Below are positions 50,301 to 59,122 of a stretch of DNA of 64,000 bases, in pieces. Numbering within the stretch: the stretch's first letter is position 1; each line of letters starts with the position of its first letter. The stretch lies in assembly GCA_039105265.1 (NCBI GenBank), contig JAPFFF010000017.1, forward strand, positions 248,001 through 312,000. Reading direction: 5' to 3'. Below the pieces are notes generated by a model. It worked only from the letters and a program-made list of their open reading frames with translations, searched no databases and was not told where the DNA came from. The DNA comes from Tritrichomonas musculus. Taxonomy: Eukaryota > Parabasalia > Tritrichomonadida > Tritrichomonadidae. The translations under genes were made by a program, and so were the position numbers.

Positions 50301-52364
50301 TAAGTCGAAATCAATGCTACTGATTTTTGCAGCAAATTTAAGCATTGGTGTAGAATTTCTTCTGATGAAAGTGTGATTCATATCCAAGTTAAAATTGATT
50401 GGTTGACAAATCACTTTATCATTCATTGATGCATTGAAGCCAGTAATATTAACTGCATATTTATCATACCACGAATCGACGTCAGTCAAGCTCATTTTCC
50501 TTTTATTTGTATCAACTGACTTGATATCAATGTTGCCAATTGAAACGATGATTGGCTGTTTGTAAGGAATCTTAGCAACAGGTGTTTCGAGATGAACATT
50601 GAGCAGCAAAGTTACATGGTTTTCAAAAAGTGAATCAACTTCGAGATCAGTCATGTCTCTCTTCTTTGTTTTAGGAACTTTTTCTTCACGTGAGATGTCA
50701 GAAGTCGATTTAAAGAAGTGTGAAATATCATAAATCATTGGCATATCCAAGTAAAACTGAGGAGAAGCAAGTGAACAATCAACATCGAAGAACTTTTTTA
50801 TAATGTTGCCATGAACATGTAAAAGGACTGAATTTCCTTTTGTTGCTTTACTTTGGTTCATTGTTATTATATTTGTTAAATCAGATGATTTTTTATTAAT
50901 AAGAAGAAGATCTCCAACTTGAGCATCAATAGAAATGTCACTTTTATTCTTTTCAATTAATCCTTGCCAATTTTTCCATTGAAGTAAAAGGAGAGGTTTT
51001 TTTTCATTAAACGACAACAAAACATTAATTTCTTCAAGTTTAAATTTAATGCCAATTGTGTCACTATTATTTTTAATAAAGTCTTTTTGAGAGAGAATTT
51101 CTTGAAGTTCATTTGATTGAATTTCAAGTTTATTTTTTTCGGATTTTTTCTTCTTTTCTTCTCTCAATTGATTCTCAGTTGCTGTCTTTGCATAAGCACG
51201 AAACATCAAGAAAACATCGCCACCATATTTTTCTTGTAATTTTAAAAGATATTTTTCATCTTTCTTTGGATTCGGATTCTTTAAAATTTGTGATAATTTT
51301 GTTAATGTTTTTGTTCTATTTTTCAAGAAAATTAATGCTTTTTGAGGATTGAAATTGAATGGATGATTCTTCTTGTAGGCCGAGCGAGTAAGAAAATGAA
51401 ACCACATGATGCTTTCATTGTTTCTTTCTTCTTTCGGATAATCATCAGGTCTTCCGCAAGATGCATAAAATCTTTTTCTATTGAATTTTATATTTTCATT
51501 GTGAAGCTTGTTAAAGCACCTGTATTGAAGCATGTCAATTGAAAGATTAATTGGTCTTGTTGTTATGTTTAAAATATTGCCAAATTGAGTTGGACCACTT
51601 CCTTCTTTAAAATGTTCATAAATTACTTCAAATGTTGAATTGTGAAGAATGTATTGATGGTCAATTTTTGAAAGCTTATCCATTTCTCTTGAAAAATCAA
51701 TTGTGTTTTTACGAATCCCTTCTGTAATTTGTTCACAATTTGTATCAACATATATCGATAAATTAGATAAAACTAGTTTCTTTCGAATAAACGTTTTTGA
51801 CTGGTTTACATCAACAGCATTTCCACTTTCATCAATTGAATAAAGCTTAATGAGTGGAATTATTATTCCAATGGCAACTGTTCGATTTCCTGATTGATAT
51901 TCAAGTCTAATATGAATATTACTGATTAAAACTTGAATATTATCTATAATTGAGCCAACAACGCCTGATGTAAAATCAGTTTGTGTTGCATTTTCATTTT
52001 GTAAGGCAGCATCGAGCTCACTGTATTCTTCTGGGATGTCTTTGGAATTGTTTGTATTAGAATCTGCTTGTATTAAAACTTTTCCCTCTAATGTACCTAA
52101 AACATATATTTCATCTATCGCCGCTTTGCATGGAGCAGTCTTTAATTTGGTGTAAGGAATTGAAGCTGATATGCATTTGATTGTTCCTTTTTCAACCCTA
52201 AATGGAATTTGGTGTTCCATTAAAGCTGTTTCTTTAATTTCTAAATTATCAAGTGCAACCTTCCCCGAAAAAATAGACATTTTGATATCTTTTGTATCAA
52301 GCTTGTGAATATATTTGGATAAGAAATGTGATAGAATTGATGATGCAACTCCTTCCAATACCAT
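44346..52364 (-). CDS. VPS13: VPS13-family bridge-like lipid transfer protein
   Basis: 2672 residues in one uninterrupted frame. The N-terminus is the chorein motif: MVLEGVASSILSHFLSKYI, then IFSGKVALDNLEIKE and PFRVEKGTIKCI, which caps the lipid-conducting groove. A long repeat of beta-rich RBG-type modules follows (for example LDVDSWYDKYAVNITGF and its echo NVDSYYDRFVIEFDNF). The VAB/SHR-BD adaptor-binding region starts near residue 1580. The C-terminal ATG2-C/DH-like part is near 2400-2550 (GVFDAGVASFAAVRKK), and a PH-like tail (from about 2575) ends LGFRITQLINSRRIP. Family members move phospholipids in bulk at ER contacts with mitochondria, endosomes or other organelles; in a parabasalid the partner might be the hydrogenosome, an inference. 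Slightly shorter than yeast or human versions (about 3100). No breaks seen. Confidence 0.95.
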   Translation of the reverse strand: MVLEGVASSILSHFLSKYIHKLDTKDIKMSIFSGKVALDNLEIKETALMEHQIPFRVEKGTIKCISASIPYTKLKTAPCKAAIDEIYVLGTLEGKVLIQADSNTNNSKDIPEEYSELDAALQNENATQTDFTSGVVGSIIDNIQVLISNIHIRLEYQSGNRTVAIGIIIPLIKLYSIDESGNAVDVNQSKTFIRKKLVLSNLSIYVDTNCEQITEGIRKNTIDFSREMDKLSKIDHQYILHNSTFEVIYEHFKEGSGPTQFGNILNITTRPINLSIDMLQYRCFNKLHNENIKFNRKRFYASCGRPDDYPKEERNNESIMWFHFLTRSAYKKNHPFNFNPQKALIFLKNRTKTLTKLSQILKNPNPKKDEKYLLKLQEKYGGDVFLMFRAYAKTATENQLREEKKKKSEKNKLEIQSNELQEILSQKDFIKNNSDTIGIKFKLEEINVLLSFNEKKPLLLLQWKNWQGLIEKNKSDISIDAQVGDLLLINKKSSDLTNIITMNQSKATKGNSVLLHVHGNIIKKFFDVDCSLASPQFYLDMPMIYDISHFFKSTSDISREEKVPKTKKRDMTDLEVDSLFENHVTLLLNVHLETPVAKIPYKQPIIVSIGNIDIKSVDTNKRKMSLTDVDSWYDKYAVNITGFNASMNDKVICQPINFNLDMNHTFIRRNSTPMLKFAAKISSIDFDLNREQYCLLLQFPEFLKNEATKATQIEGLIQDPQEEKVNNNTLNQPFNLDDLDFSFLFNLSFDQISLNLINSENQKCCNAKIRGIKCGIKAIQNSIISNFLLQNLAIQSKDHEIVSFGDSKEDAIKANLLMQKIDINASLQTARPIITVDVDWIMELFNFFNPPQELFKFRDSKIQSGISVISSYFNSVAFSIINPKKELNDYQITRLLKTHPNIKVDINCTAPKVFLPIRNSAFTANLGSIHIYTKDPLKREISNVDSYYDRFVIEFDNFEILGDDNEHLLNPFSTSIEIDKSFVSLSKIHEVKALININDFTLEIKQRHFQSIMTIVDQFMSLYFTMTDKISMKSLETITDYNSNDSLNATKTKSTHLYGFEQLFLSSERILSFLIDLKFQNLQISLLNEDRSVHSSFVMNQLQTTVNSLNNIINADIKIVKLTASSGSETLISFGKENVECFNCNLNIVNKAITADFIVSEPTINLNFNKIFQLVKFIEIPIETLVFLVNNIEEKLNYKKLKKESFSDLSQSLSNDKLPTKNLDVQKSSSFKKKNNLKVTGKLNKIKVKSPVLYKKLQEMLEIEINCEINITEVIQVNVSSLTARFNDVNGFPHPPFISELSANFSLESNVIAISTNPSQTLITVALDDIASVGVFVNSLLKFITSLKSSQIKLNTKSNKKVDMNQFTLSTEIYKLQFQLNSDRFQTVPLFRFCLKQLNFIYTLDRLSRSDCQFDSIDFMDLEDFKWKMLVEPFSANIELCHTISEESGQNNIQLNVSISDPININFAYSAVQMILKYSKMVLRMISSKEELKDKPPFFKVQNISSETIIIKDKDQKILDKVDPNCLHELKITKDDEVEITIGDVTKKIVTSQLHYPVFFTNRSVLSHKMSESGTTLLASSVLLFDNQTEYPLYLLKSERMWRFSNVMCISSNEQKPMEILDDLRTAQFALTTEKSLTNASHNTFTIKSIKKAPILLECIFPDNRKIKLVVSCKFNSLSCSMIVKIEPNCVIKNQLPVELVVRPSGQHSTLRIKEGDMIKTTTIDATQGEFYGHFAAGSYSYNQLNMSDRLLVKTKDGTFSPIDLAFIPYDTQSTQIAYITVKASLNPNKPQTNLIFYAPALIYNRSGFNLGCSYLEDGRMTRISQFSPREKGCNPCDDGFAFWSTKEFFLKNDDKRLPLTFFVTGKDQKIYVDDDTIECTVAHIDGPIMIPTTNPDLFYPLHYTIASAEPFSASKLVTVTAQCLITNMTQKSFYIQPVIPNQAEENNSNNKGSTENWKFGDLVEIKSGTKKEKIEIASMSLLFAFKIDSNSKSYSILNFSEPTHTTFALDGQIFEIETQALKVEMLITVKDALFPQPLNLLNDLEIECYENVYITQTSSDQAISKDKIWKSEANPQTMTVVAYDNPFGGTDITLHYQKEEIPINLIAVNSPCKYKDIYYEVITNQNNTKTIVVSRKPWKLTEKKNKLDLHLDISKINFVIIDKYNHEFCLLRLQYLIFSYSTTGEFNLVQFKLRTLQLDDLQPSSVLKVVAAGIPEEEKDKDGNPNYFINFSISMFPNAPFLTACQEISLKIEPIVVFLDISFLTDSISLLQTMFVIENSESFLLAKPKPSEPSSLNSIPLTAKSLTINEINVTLFVRSTSSRPILYKTSFSFLKAIPDITNGQINLPSFHFEDCTMNAAYIEKDIVKPIINAGIAQCLKLLFHTDIFMRSTGTRSANFARKGERLMNGELQVLIQVPGSIILQGGESFANVFSKVAHMTAFDNKSSINRVNTTAKDTMVSGMKALGNGFVDGISGIVTQPMKMGQESGIGGAFVGFGKGLIGLVARPVAGVFDAGVASFAAVRKKINGEDEDVIPPMRCARALPMIQLKHFTENMMKIKDVAQLHFQLSDIESLYNQWVEMYVNDPNENVLLGITRNYFFLSNENGEMTDYYKIRKIVDVQFDQPNSTIKIVVRKSLRNREITINVKYPYLGFRITQLINSRRIPLGIGE

Positions 52365-52657
52365 TTATTATTTTGTAAAGATTTTGATTGTTTTGGTGTT
52401 TTAAAAAATTCTGTTATAGTACTCAAAAAGTTTATTTCAATATGTATTGATCGGTATATTTTGTTTGATATTTTTATAATCGGGTTTACAAAATTGAATC
52501 ATTTATTTATGTGTTTCAAAAATATAAAATATAAATATCTAAAATTTTTCTTTAAAAAAAACTTATTATATCAATCAAAATAATTTTTTATCAATTAAAT
52601 TATTTAATTGTTCATTAACTAATTAAAAAGTTAATCAAATTTAATGATATATTTTAA

Positions 52658-54250
52658 TATAGGTGGGCTCGAACTTGATCTCCTAAAAAGTCGTAAATAG
52701 GACTTAAAGTCTAAAAAGTTTATCTCAAAAAATCTTTAATTTGATTTAAAGTCTAAAAAGTTTATCTCAAAAAATCTTTAATTTAATTTTAAGTCTAAAA
52801 AGTTTATCTCAAAAAATCATTAAATTGAATTAAAGTCTAAAATATTTCATCTAATTCGTCATTAAAATATTCTATTCCCTCAAAAGTTTATCTCAAAAAG
52901 TCTCTCAATTTATAACTAACTAGAAAAACATTTATACTAAAAAATCAAATTATTATGGCTATGTCTCGAACTTTTTTGATCAAAAAATCTTTAAAATAAC
53001 CTTTTAAGTGGTACTTATTATTACAATTAATCGTAATAGATAGAATAAAAAAACTTTATAATATACAATTGAATTGCTTTCTTTTATTATTATTGTTCAT
53101 TCAATCTAAAATACATGTATATCATATTTATTATTTAGAAATGGAATTGATTCATAGTAATGTTGAATAATATAATTATTATATTTTTGTAGAAGAATTA
53201 TATTTTATTTTTAATACGTAAATTCCATAGAATAATCTTATGTTAAAGCATATATTCTATAGATGGTATGAATTTCTTTATTTCTTTATAATCTTCTATA
53301 GACAAAAAGCTTCATTAGCCTACCGTAAAAGTGCCAAAAAGCTTGATTTCTTAATTATTAATCAATTAATATCTTGATATAAAAAATATTTTTGTTTAAA
53401 ATAATAGATTAATTAATTTAAAATAACTATTTTAGATATTATATTTATTTATCAAATTAAATATTCATATATAAAAGATTATAATTAAAAAATGTAAAAT
53501 GAATATTCATTTCACATTGATAGCTCACCCTTTTTTAGAGCAATAAAAAGTTTATTTTATAATAATGTATCGAATTCACTTTATATAAAACTTGAAATTT
53601 TTAGATCAATCTTTTTGAAAATAAAAAAAGTATGTGAAGCTATTTATATTTACAAATTATATGATTTTTAATAAGAAAAGTTTAAAAATAAATATAGAAA
53701 CTATTACTATTTTAAAGAAAATTGAGAATCTATAATTCATATTAATTCATGATTGGCCTTTTTATGTAAAATGGAAATTATTTTTCTAAAAAAGATATTT
53801 TGGGAGATATAACCTACTTTATCCTAGAAAAAGGATCTCTTTCCTGCAAGAAAAAAAATATATTTCAAAAAAAAGACTTTTTGATTTTTTAAAAAAGAGT
53901 ATTTGTCATAATTTCAAAGATTTTTTGATCAAAAAAGTTCGAGACATAGCCATAATAATTTGATTTTTTAGTATAAATGTTTTTCTAGTTAGTTATAAAT
54001 TGAGAGACTTTTTGAGATAAACTTTTGAGGGAATAGAATATTTTAATGACGAATTAGATGAAATATTTTAGACTTTAATTCAATTTAATGATTTTTTGAG
54101 ATAAACTTTTTAGACTTAAAATTAAATTAAAGATTTTTTGAGATAAACTTTTTAGACTTTAAATCAAATTAAAGATTTTTTGAGATAAACTTTTTAGACT
54201 TTAAGTCCTATTTACGACTTTTTAGGAGATCAAGTTCGAGCCCACCTATA
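52658..54250. mobile_element. Long-TIR foldback element (1.59 kb, about 335-bp near-identical TIRs)
   Basis: The left arm 52658-52992 and right arm 53917-54250 appear identical as inverted copies. They start tataggtgggctcgaacttg. Each arm contains three 42-bp direct subrepeats (gtctaaaaagtttatctca...). The centre has no ORF. TA adjoins both tips, but because tata is part of the arms the target duplication cannot be fixed. Identical arms imply recent insertion or gene conversion. A second, truncated and heavily interrupted copy occupies 57306-63328. Confidence 0.85.
52709..52840. repeat. 42-bp subterminal direct repeats in the long TIR
   Basis: Three copies at 42-base spacing (gtctaaaaagtttatctca starts at 52709, 52751 and 52793), with a partial fourth at 52835. 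They are mirrored in the right arm at about 54068-54200. Such subterminal arrays often bind the transposase; that is inference here. Confidence 0.8.
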
Positions 54251-54496
54251 ATTCTAGGTCATGCTACTTGAGAATAAAGCAGAGAATTTTCTTATATAAG
54301 TTTTTATAATATAATATAATAAAATAAAAAGAAAATTTTATCTTCTATTTTATCAACTATTGTGTAGGCTTGTTATTTTGAGAATCGATATCAAAAACAT
54401 CACCTTTTTACATCTGATACTCGATTATCAATTTAAAAATCTGATACCAAGATTATCGATAATCAAGATATCAGATATGAAATGTGATATAAATGT

Positions 54497-54815
54497 GGAT
54501 CAACTCAAATATAGTTAGTCTTTTCTGAGTCTCATTCAAAAAGTGAAAATCATTCAGAAAAAATAATCAAATAAAAATAATAAAAAAATAATCTTTTTAT
54601 GTTACAAAATTTTTACCGATTCTTACCACCTGACGCAGGGTCTCTACTCGGCTTCGCTTCGCTCAGCCTCGCTCGGCGCCCGCTAGGTGGTATGTAGCCT
54701 CGCGAAAAATTATGTAAAAATATAAAAAGATTTATTTTTTCAATTAATATATTTCTGAATGATTTCCACTTTTTGAAGGTTCTTCAGAAAAGACTACCTA
54801 TACTTTAGTTGATCC
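54497..54815. mobile_element. TIR element (319 bp) with GC-rich core
   Basis: Inverted ends ggatcaact(c/a)aa(a/g)tata and agtcttttctga, about 32 bases per arm with a few mismatches. The centre carries a 69-bp GC-rich core (54624-54692) and roughly 140 bases in total that match the centre of the Mutator-like element at 16791-17103, although the tips are unrelated. Confidence 0.75.
54624..54692. repeat. GC-rich structured core, copy 2
   Basis: 69 bases with pairing ends taccacc/ggtggta enclosing gggtctct and cttcgctcagcctcgctcgg. The same length, order and inner sequence occur at 16912-16980, but the pairing ends differ. Confidence 0.75.
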
Positions 54816-55088
54816 TTTTAAAATATTTAAAAATATATAATAAAATGTATTTTATGTTTATTTTAAGATTAAAATACACCTGTTTCACTTTTGTAACGGA
54901 AATTTTCATTTTCGAAACCGAAATTTTCACTTTTGTTACGGAAAATATGAAATTTTCATGAATATATGATCCTTGTTATAAAAATTTGTGATTTTAAAGT
55001 TAACATCTTTTATTTAATAAAAAATGATTATTCATTCAGAAAAAATTCATCAACAAAAATATGCAATATATAATAATCTCTTCTTTAA

Positions 55089-55330
55089 GGTACAAATCCA
55101 GTACGTTTAGTAACCGCAATTTTTTTTGACATTCTCAAAGAATAAGATGACATGTTAAATAAAAAACGATTATTTTCATTCATTTCATATATAACATGTC
55201 ATAATGTTTATTTAAATTGTAAAATAAGTGTCAAAAACAACCCTAGTCAATTTAAACTTTTTCAGAGACATGCAACTATTCAAATAATAAACGTTCTCCT
55301 ATTCAAAAAATAACGTACTGGATTTGTACC
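55089..55330. mobile_element. TTAA-flanked MITE (242 bp), copy 2
   Basis: Reverse-oriented near-copy of the element at 15544-15784, again with TTAA on both sides (55085-55088 and 55331-55334). Confidence 0.82.
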
Positions 55331-55429
55331 TTAAAAAAATTTTATTTAAATAGCAAATTTGTATAATTTATTTAAAAAAATATACCTATATATGAAGAAT
55401 TAGTGATTTTTAAAAGAGAAATATAAAAT

Positions 55430-56449
55430 AGCAAAGTTTGTTGGTGATATGACCAACAAACTATATTCAAATATTTGATAAAACAGCTTTTTGAATAAAG
55501 AGCTTTTTGATAAGTAAACTTTTTTAATAAAAATCAGTTTATTTGTGAAAGATTTATATTTTTTTTATCTCCAAGGAATGATTTGTCAAAACCAGGCAAA
55601 GACTGGCAATCAAAACACAACAATTCATTGAGATCACCTACTTTCTGGCAAATTTTGATCACCTGCTACTGGTTTCCAACTACATATTTATAAATCAAAT
55701 TAGGCAATCTCGAAATACAGCTGCATGAGAGTACATAATGTAGATCAGCTATTTTCAGCCACAAATTAATGAACTCTAGTCATCAAATTAAAAGCCCGAT
55801 TTATAGATTATCATTCATTAAACAAAATTACAAAAAGTAGCCTCTTATTTACAAAATCCAATCTGAAATGCAATAAAAAATACTTATTTACAAACAGAAA
55901 TCAACTTGTTAACGAACTACAGTCCCAGATTTGTAAATCATAAGTCAAAGATTCCAGTGCAAACTCTTGACTTTAGAATTTCCAAATGTACTAGTTTCTT
56001 GTTCTAAAAATAAATAAATTACTACTTTAATTCTTTCCTATTTCCTATTTTATAAATGTTAATGCTAAAAATATAATTTTTTTTTACTGAAAAAGTTGTA
56101 ATGTCTATTACGTATTTTTTACTTTAATTCAAAAAGTTCTGCATCCAAATCCGTTAATATTTATTTAATATCTCCTATTTGTGAATAAAAATCTTTTATG
56201 TGAATAAAAAAAGTTAGTATAATTTGTTCAATTCTTTGAATTTTTAATATTTTATTTGATTTTTTACCTTTTTTTTTTAGTTTGTATAATGTCGATTTTA
56301 ATCAGTTTAACATCATATTTATCAAAAAGTTGTTTTATCAAAAAGTGTTTATTTGAAAAAGCTGTTTTATCAAAAAGTCATCTATTCAAATCTTTTTTCT
56401 TTCAAAATTTGAATATAGTTTGTTGGTCATATCACCAACAAACTTTGCT
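55430..56449. mobile_element. TIR element (1.0 kb) whose ends are themselves palindromes
   Basis: The outer about 43 bases at each end are inverted copies (agcaaagtttgttggtgat...). Within each end, agtttgttggt and accaacaaact form an 11-bp hairpin around gatatg. Further in, repeated tttttgataa words occur on both sides. A 108-codon frame at 56256-56582 is low-complexity and not convincing. Confidence 0.7.
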
Positions 56450-57032
56450 GTTTTTATTATCCCTTTTTAAAACGAAAAATATTGTTTATTATTTAATCAA
56501 TCTTAAAAAAAAAAATTCCATAAAAAATGAAATCTATGGCAATATTAGTTGTTATTATACTAAAATTCATAAAAATATTTGAAATGCTTTAAATTTTCTT
56601 ACGTTTTTGTATTTTCGGTTACGAAAATGAAAATTTCCGTTACGAAAGTAGATTTTTCCGTTACAAAAGTGAAACAGGTGTAAAAAAAAAACATTTTTTT
56701 TATAAAATATTTGAGAGTAAATTACGATCATATATTTATCAAAAAGTTTAATTGAAAATTCTGAGATATCAATTATTACGAATTTTTTTAAAATTTATGA
56801 TTTTTTCCTGATATTAATTATAAGCCCAGTATGAATGATCGTTTTAATTCAATTTTTGAATTATACTTTAATTGATAATCGGCATGGTTAAATAATAAAA
56901 CATCCTAAACGGTTATCCTGGAATAAAATACAGTAGTTTGTAAAAAGTAGCAGCGTAATAAAAAGTGGTAACACTTTTTTTTTTTCCCAAAAAAAATAGT
57001 AGGTCTAGTGATAGAAAATTTTCAATAAATTG

Positions 57033-57183
57033 AGAGGTATTCATGTAGAGAATTTGACGAAATATTGTAGTTTTGTTCATTATTTCTTTATTTTTATTTT
57101 GAAACTAAGATTGTACTTTAATGAATAAGAATTTTAGACTCCTATTTTTGAGATATTTCTATTTTTATTATTCTGAATAAAAG
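57033..57183. mobile_element. Left-end fragment of the 1.29-kb agaggtattcatg family
   Basis: Starts agaggtattcatgtagaga and matches the first 150 bases of the element at 61854 (for example gacgaaatattgta and actaagattgtactttaatg), then diverges. A truncated copy. Confidence 0.7.
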
Positions 57184-57373
57184 CCTATAATTTATTTTTT
57201 AATTAGTTCAGATGAATTCTACCATGATTATCTTAATTAATATAGTATACAAAATATTTATAACTTGGTGAATCGAAAAACAATAAAATACTAAATCTAA
57301 AGTAAGCCTTTTGATTTCTAAATTATTAATCAATTAATATCTTGATAAAAAAATATTTTTGTTTAAAATAATA

Positions 57374-57472
57374 AAGTGCGTCCATAATTAAGAAATTATT
57401 TTTTTTAAATAAGCTCATAGAAATATTGAATGAGTTTTCACAATTTTAACTTTCCTAATAGTGGACACACTT
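57374..57472. mobile_element. 99-bp Tc1/mariner-type MITE
   Basis: Inverted ends aagtg(c/t)gtcca, TA on both sides (57372-57373 and 57473-57474), and precisely absent from the homologous position in the intact long-TIR element near 53415. The agtgtgtcca tip is mariner-like. Confidence 0.82.
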
Positions 57473-57817
57473 TATATTAATTAATTTAAAATAACTATTT
57501 TAGATATTATATTTATTTATCAAATTTAATTTTTATATATAAAAGATTAGAATTAGAAAATGTAAAATGAATATTCATTTCACATTGATAGCTCATCTTT
57601 TTTTAGAGCAATGAAAAGTTTATTTTATAATAGTGTATCATATTTACTTTAAAAAAAACTTGAAATTTTTAGATCAATCTTTTTGAAAATAAAAAAAGTA
57701 TGCGAAGCTATTTTTATTCATAAATTATATGATTTTTAATAAGAAAAGTTTAAAAATAAGTATAGAAACTATTACAATTTTAAAGAAAATTGAGAATCTA
57801 TAATACATATTAATTCA

Positions 57818-59110
57818 AGAGGTATTCATGTGAAGTGAAAACTCGTTATTTGATTTTTTTATTTTTAGTTTAATTGAATGAATATTTTATCTTATGAAAA
57901 AATATTAATACTATTTACTTCTATATATCCAATACTGACATTTGTCATAATTGGTTTTAATGGATGTTGAGAATTTAAAAACCATTTAAAAATAATGTTT
58001 CGTTTATATCTCGTGTCAAATAAAGTATTTATGAATTACAAATCAATATTAATATTTTGTACTTTATTTATAAAATATATTATCTGTTGTATTTCCATAT
58101 TACTAGCCATATATTGATTTAAACACAAATTAATTGAAAATGACTCATTTCTCAATTGCTTTACGAAATAATAATACACCAATTGTACAATATAATAATA
58201 ATATATATTTAAATAAGTTTTATTATGTAAATAAGTTACTTTATACTCCCATTTTAAAGAAAAATGTAATTAATATTTTGTATTATTTTGAATTATTTTT
58301 CATCGTATTTTTGTACGTTATTATTATTTTGGTGATGTGAGATGATTATTTTCGGTGAAGTGAAGTTATTAGTGAAATGATTCTTGAAAAATAAAAATTT
58401 GCTCATCTTCATAAAAATATTAAAAAAATATTTTTTATTTAGTTATATTATTATTAGCAATTTCATAAAATTTATTTTAATATTTAATATATTGAAAACC
58501 AAAAAACAATCACAATACAAACCAACTAATATATTTAGAAATTCAATTTAAAATCATCGTTTAATTGAATTTTTCATTTTTTTTTGTTAATTTATCTATT
58601 TAATATATTATATAAAACTTAAATATAAAATACTTATTGTATATAAATAGTAATATATATCATATATATAAATTAAAATAATGTTTAAATAAAAATATAA
58701 CTAGGATACAAAAAGTTTATTATTTCAATAAAAAACTATAATAACTGAAAAAGTTAAAAATTTTTTAAAAATAAAATGAAATATAAACAAGTATATCTTT
58801 AGAAATTAAATGTTTTATAAACATATAATTATTAATATATTATATATATTATATATATTATATATACAATAATAAAAATTAAAATAAAATTAAATATATA
58901 TCTATATTACATCAATTTTTATATAAAAAAAATATATTGCCTCTCAATTATAAAACCATTTTTATTTCAGAAAAATAAAAATAGAAATATCTCAAAAAAA
59001 GTAGTATAAAATTCTTATTCACTAAAGTACAATCTTAGTATCAAAATAAAAATAAAGAAATAATGATCAAAACTACAATATTTCGTCAAATTCTCTAAAT
59101 GAATACCTCT
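57818..59110. mobile_element. 1.29-kb hAT-like MITE, copy 1
   Basis: Inverted ends agaggtattcat. The same element lies in the opposite orientation at 61854-63148. Flanks ttaattca and ttaataaa match 6 of 8 bases, consistent with a decayed 8-bp duplication. A 68-codon frame at 58134-58340 is disrupted in the other copy, so it is not a gene. Confidence 0.8.
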
Positions 59111-59122
59111 TTAATAAATGAT

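Larger units (their letters stand above)
54877..56680. mobile_element. TA-flanked TIR element (1.8 kb) hosting two others
   Basis: Inverted ends cacctgtttcacttttgt followed by aacgga, flanked by TA at 54875-54876 and 56681-56682. Subterminal motifs aacggaaattttc and cgaaaccgaaa are repeated two or three times at each end. It contains the TTAA MITE at 55089-55330 and the palindromic element at 55430-56449. No transposase. Confidence 0.8.
54367..56772. mobile_element. Interrupted, right-truncated copy of the 475-bp TA element
   Basis: Matches the element at 14617-15091 from its left tip (ggcttgttattttgagaatc) and, after two insertions (54497-54815 and 54877-56680), from aaatatttgag to attctgag. 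Its right tip is missing. About 60 bases around the first insertion are also lost relative to the intact copy. Confidence 0.7.

Noticed and set aside
44683-51542. Several plus-strand ORFs of 60-130 codons within VPS13
   Set aside because: Antisense shadows of a well-supported gene.
54600-54700. tRNA or snRNA gene in the GC-rich core
   Set aside because: No cloverleaf or A/B-box pair could be drawn; it is better described as a repeated structured module.
58134-58340. 68-codon ORF
   Set aside because: It lies inside a 1.29-kb mobile element and is not preserved in the second copy.
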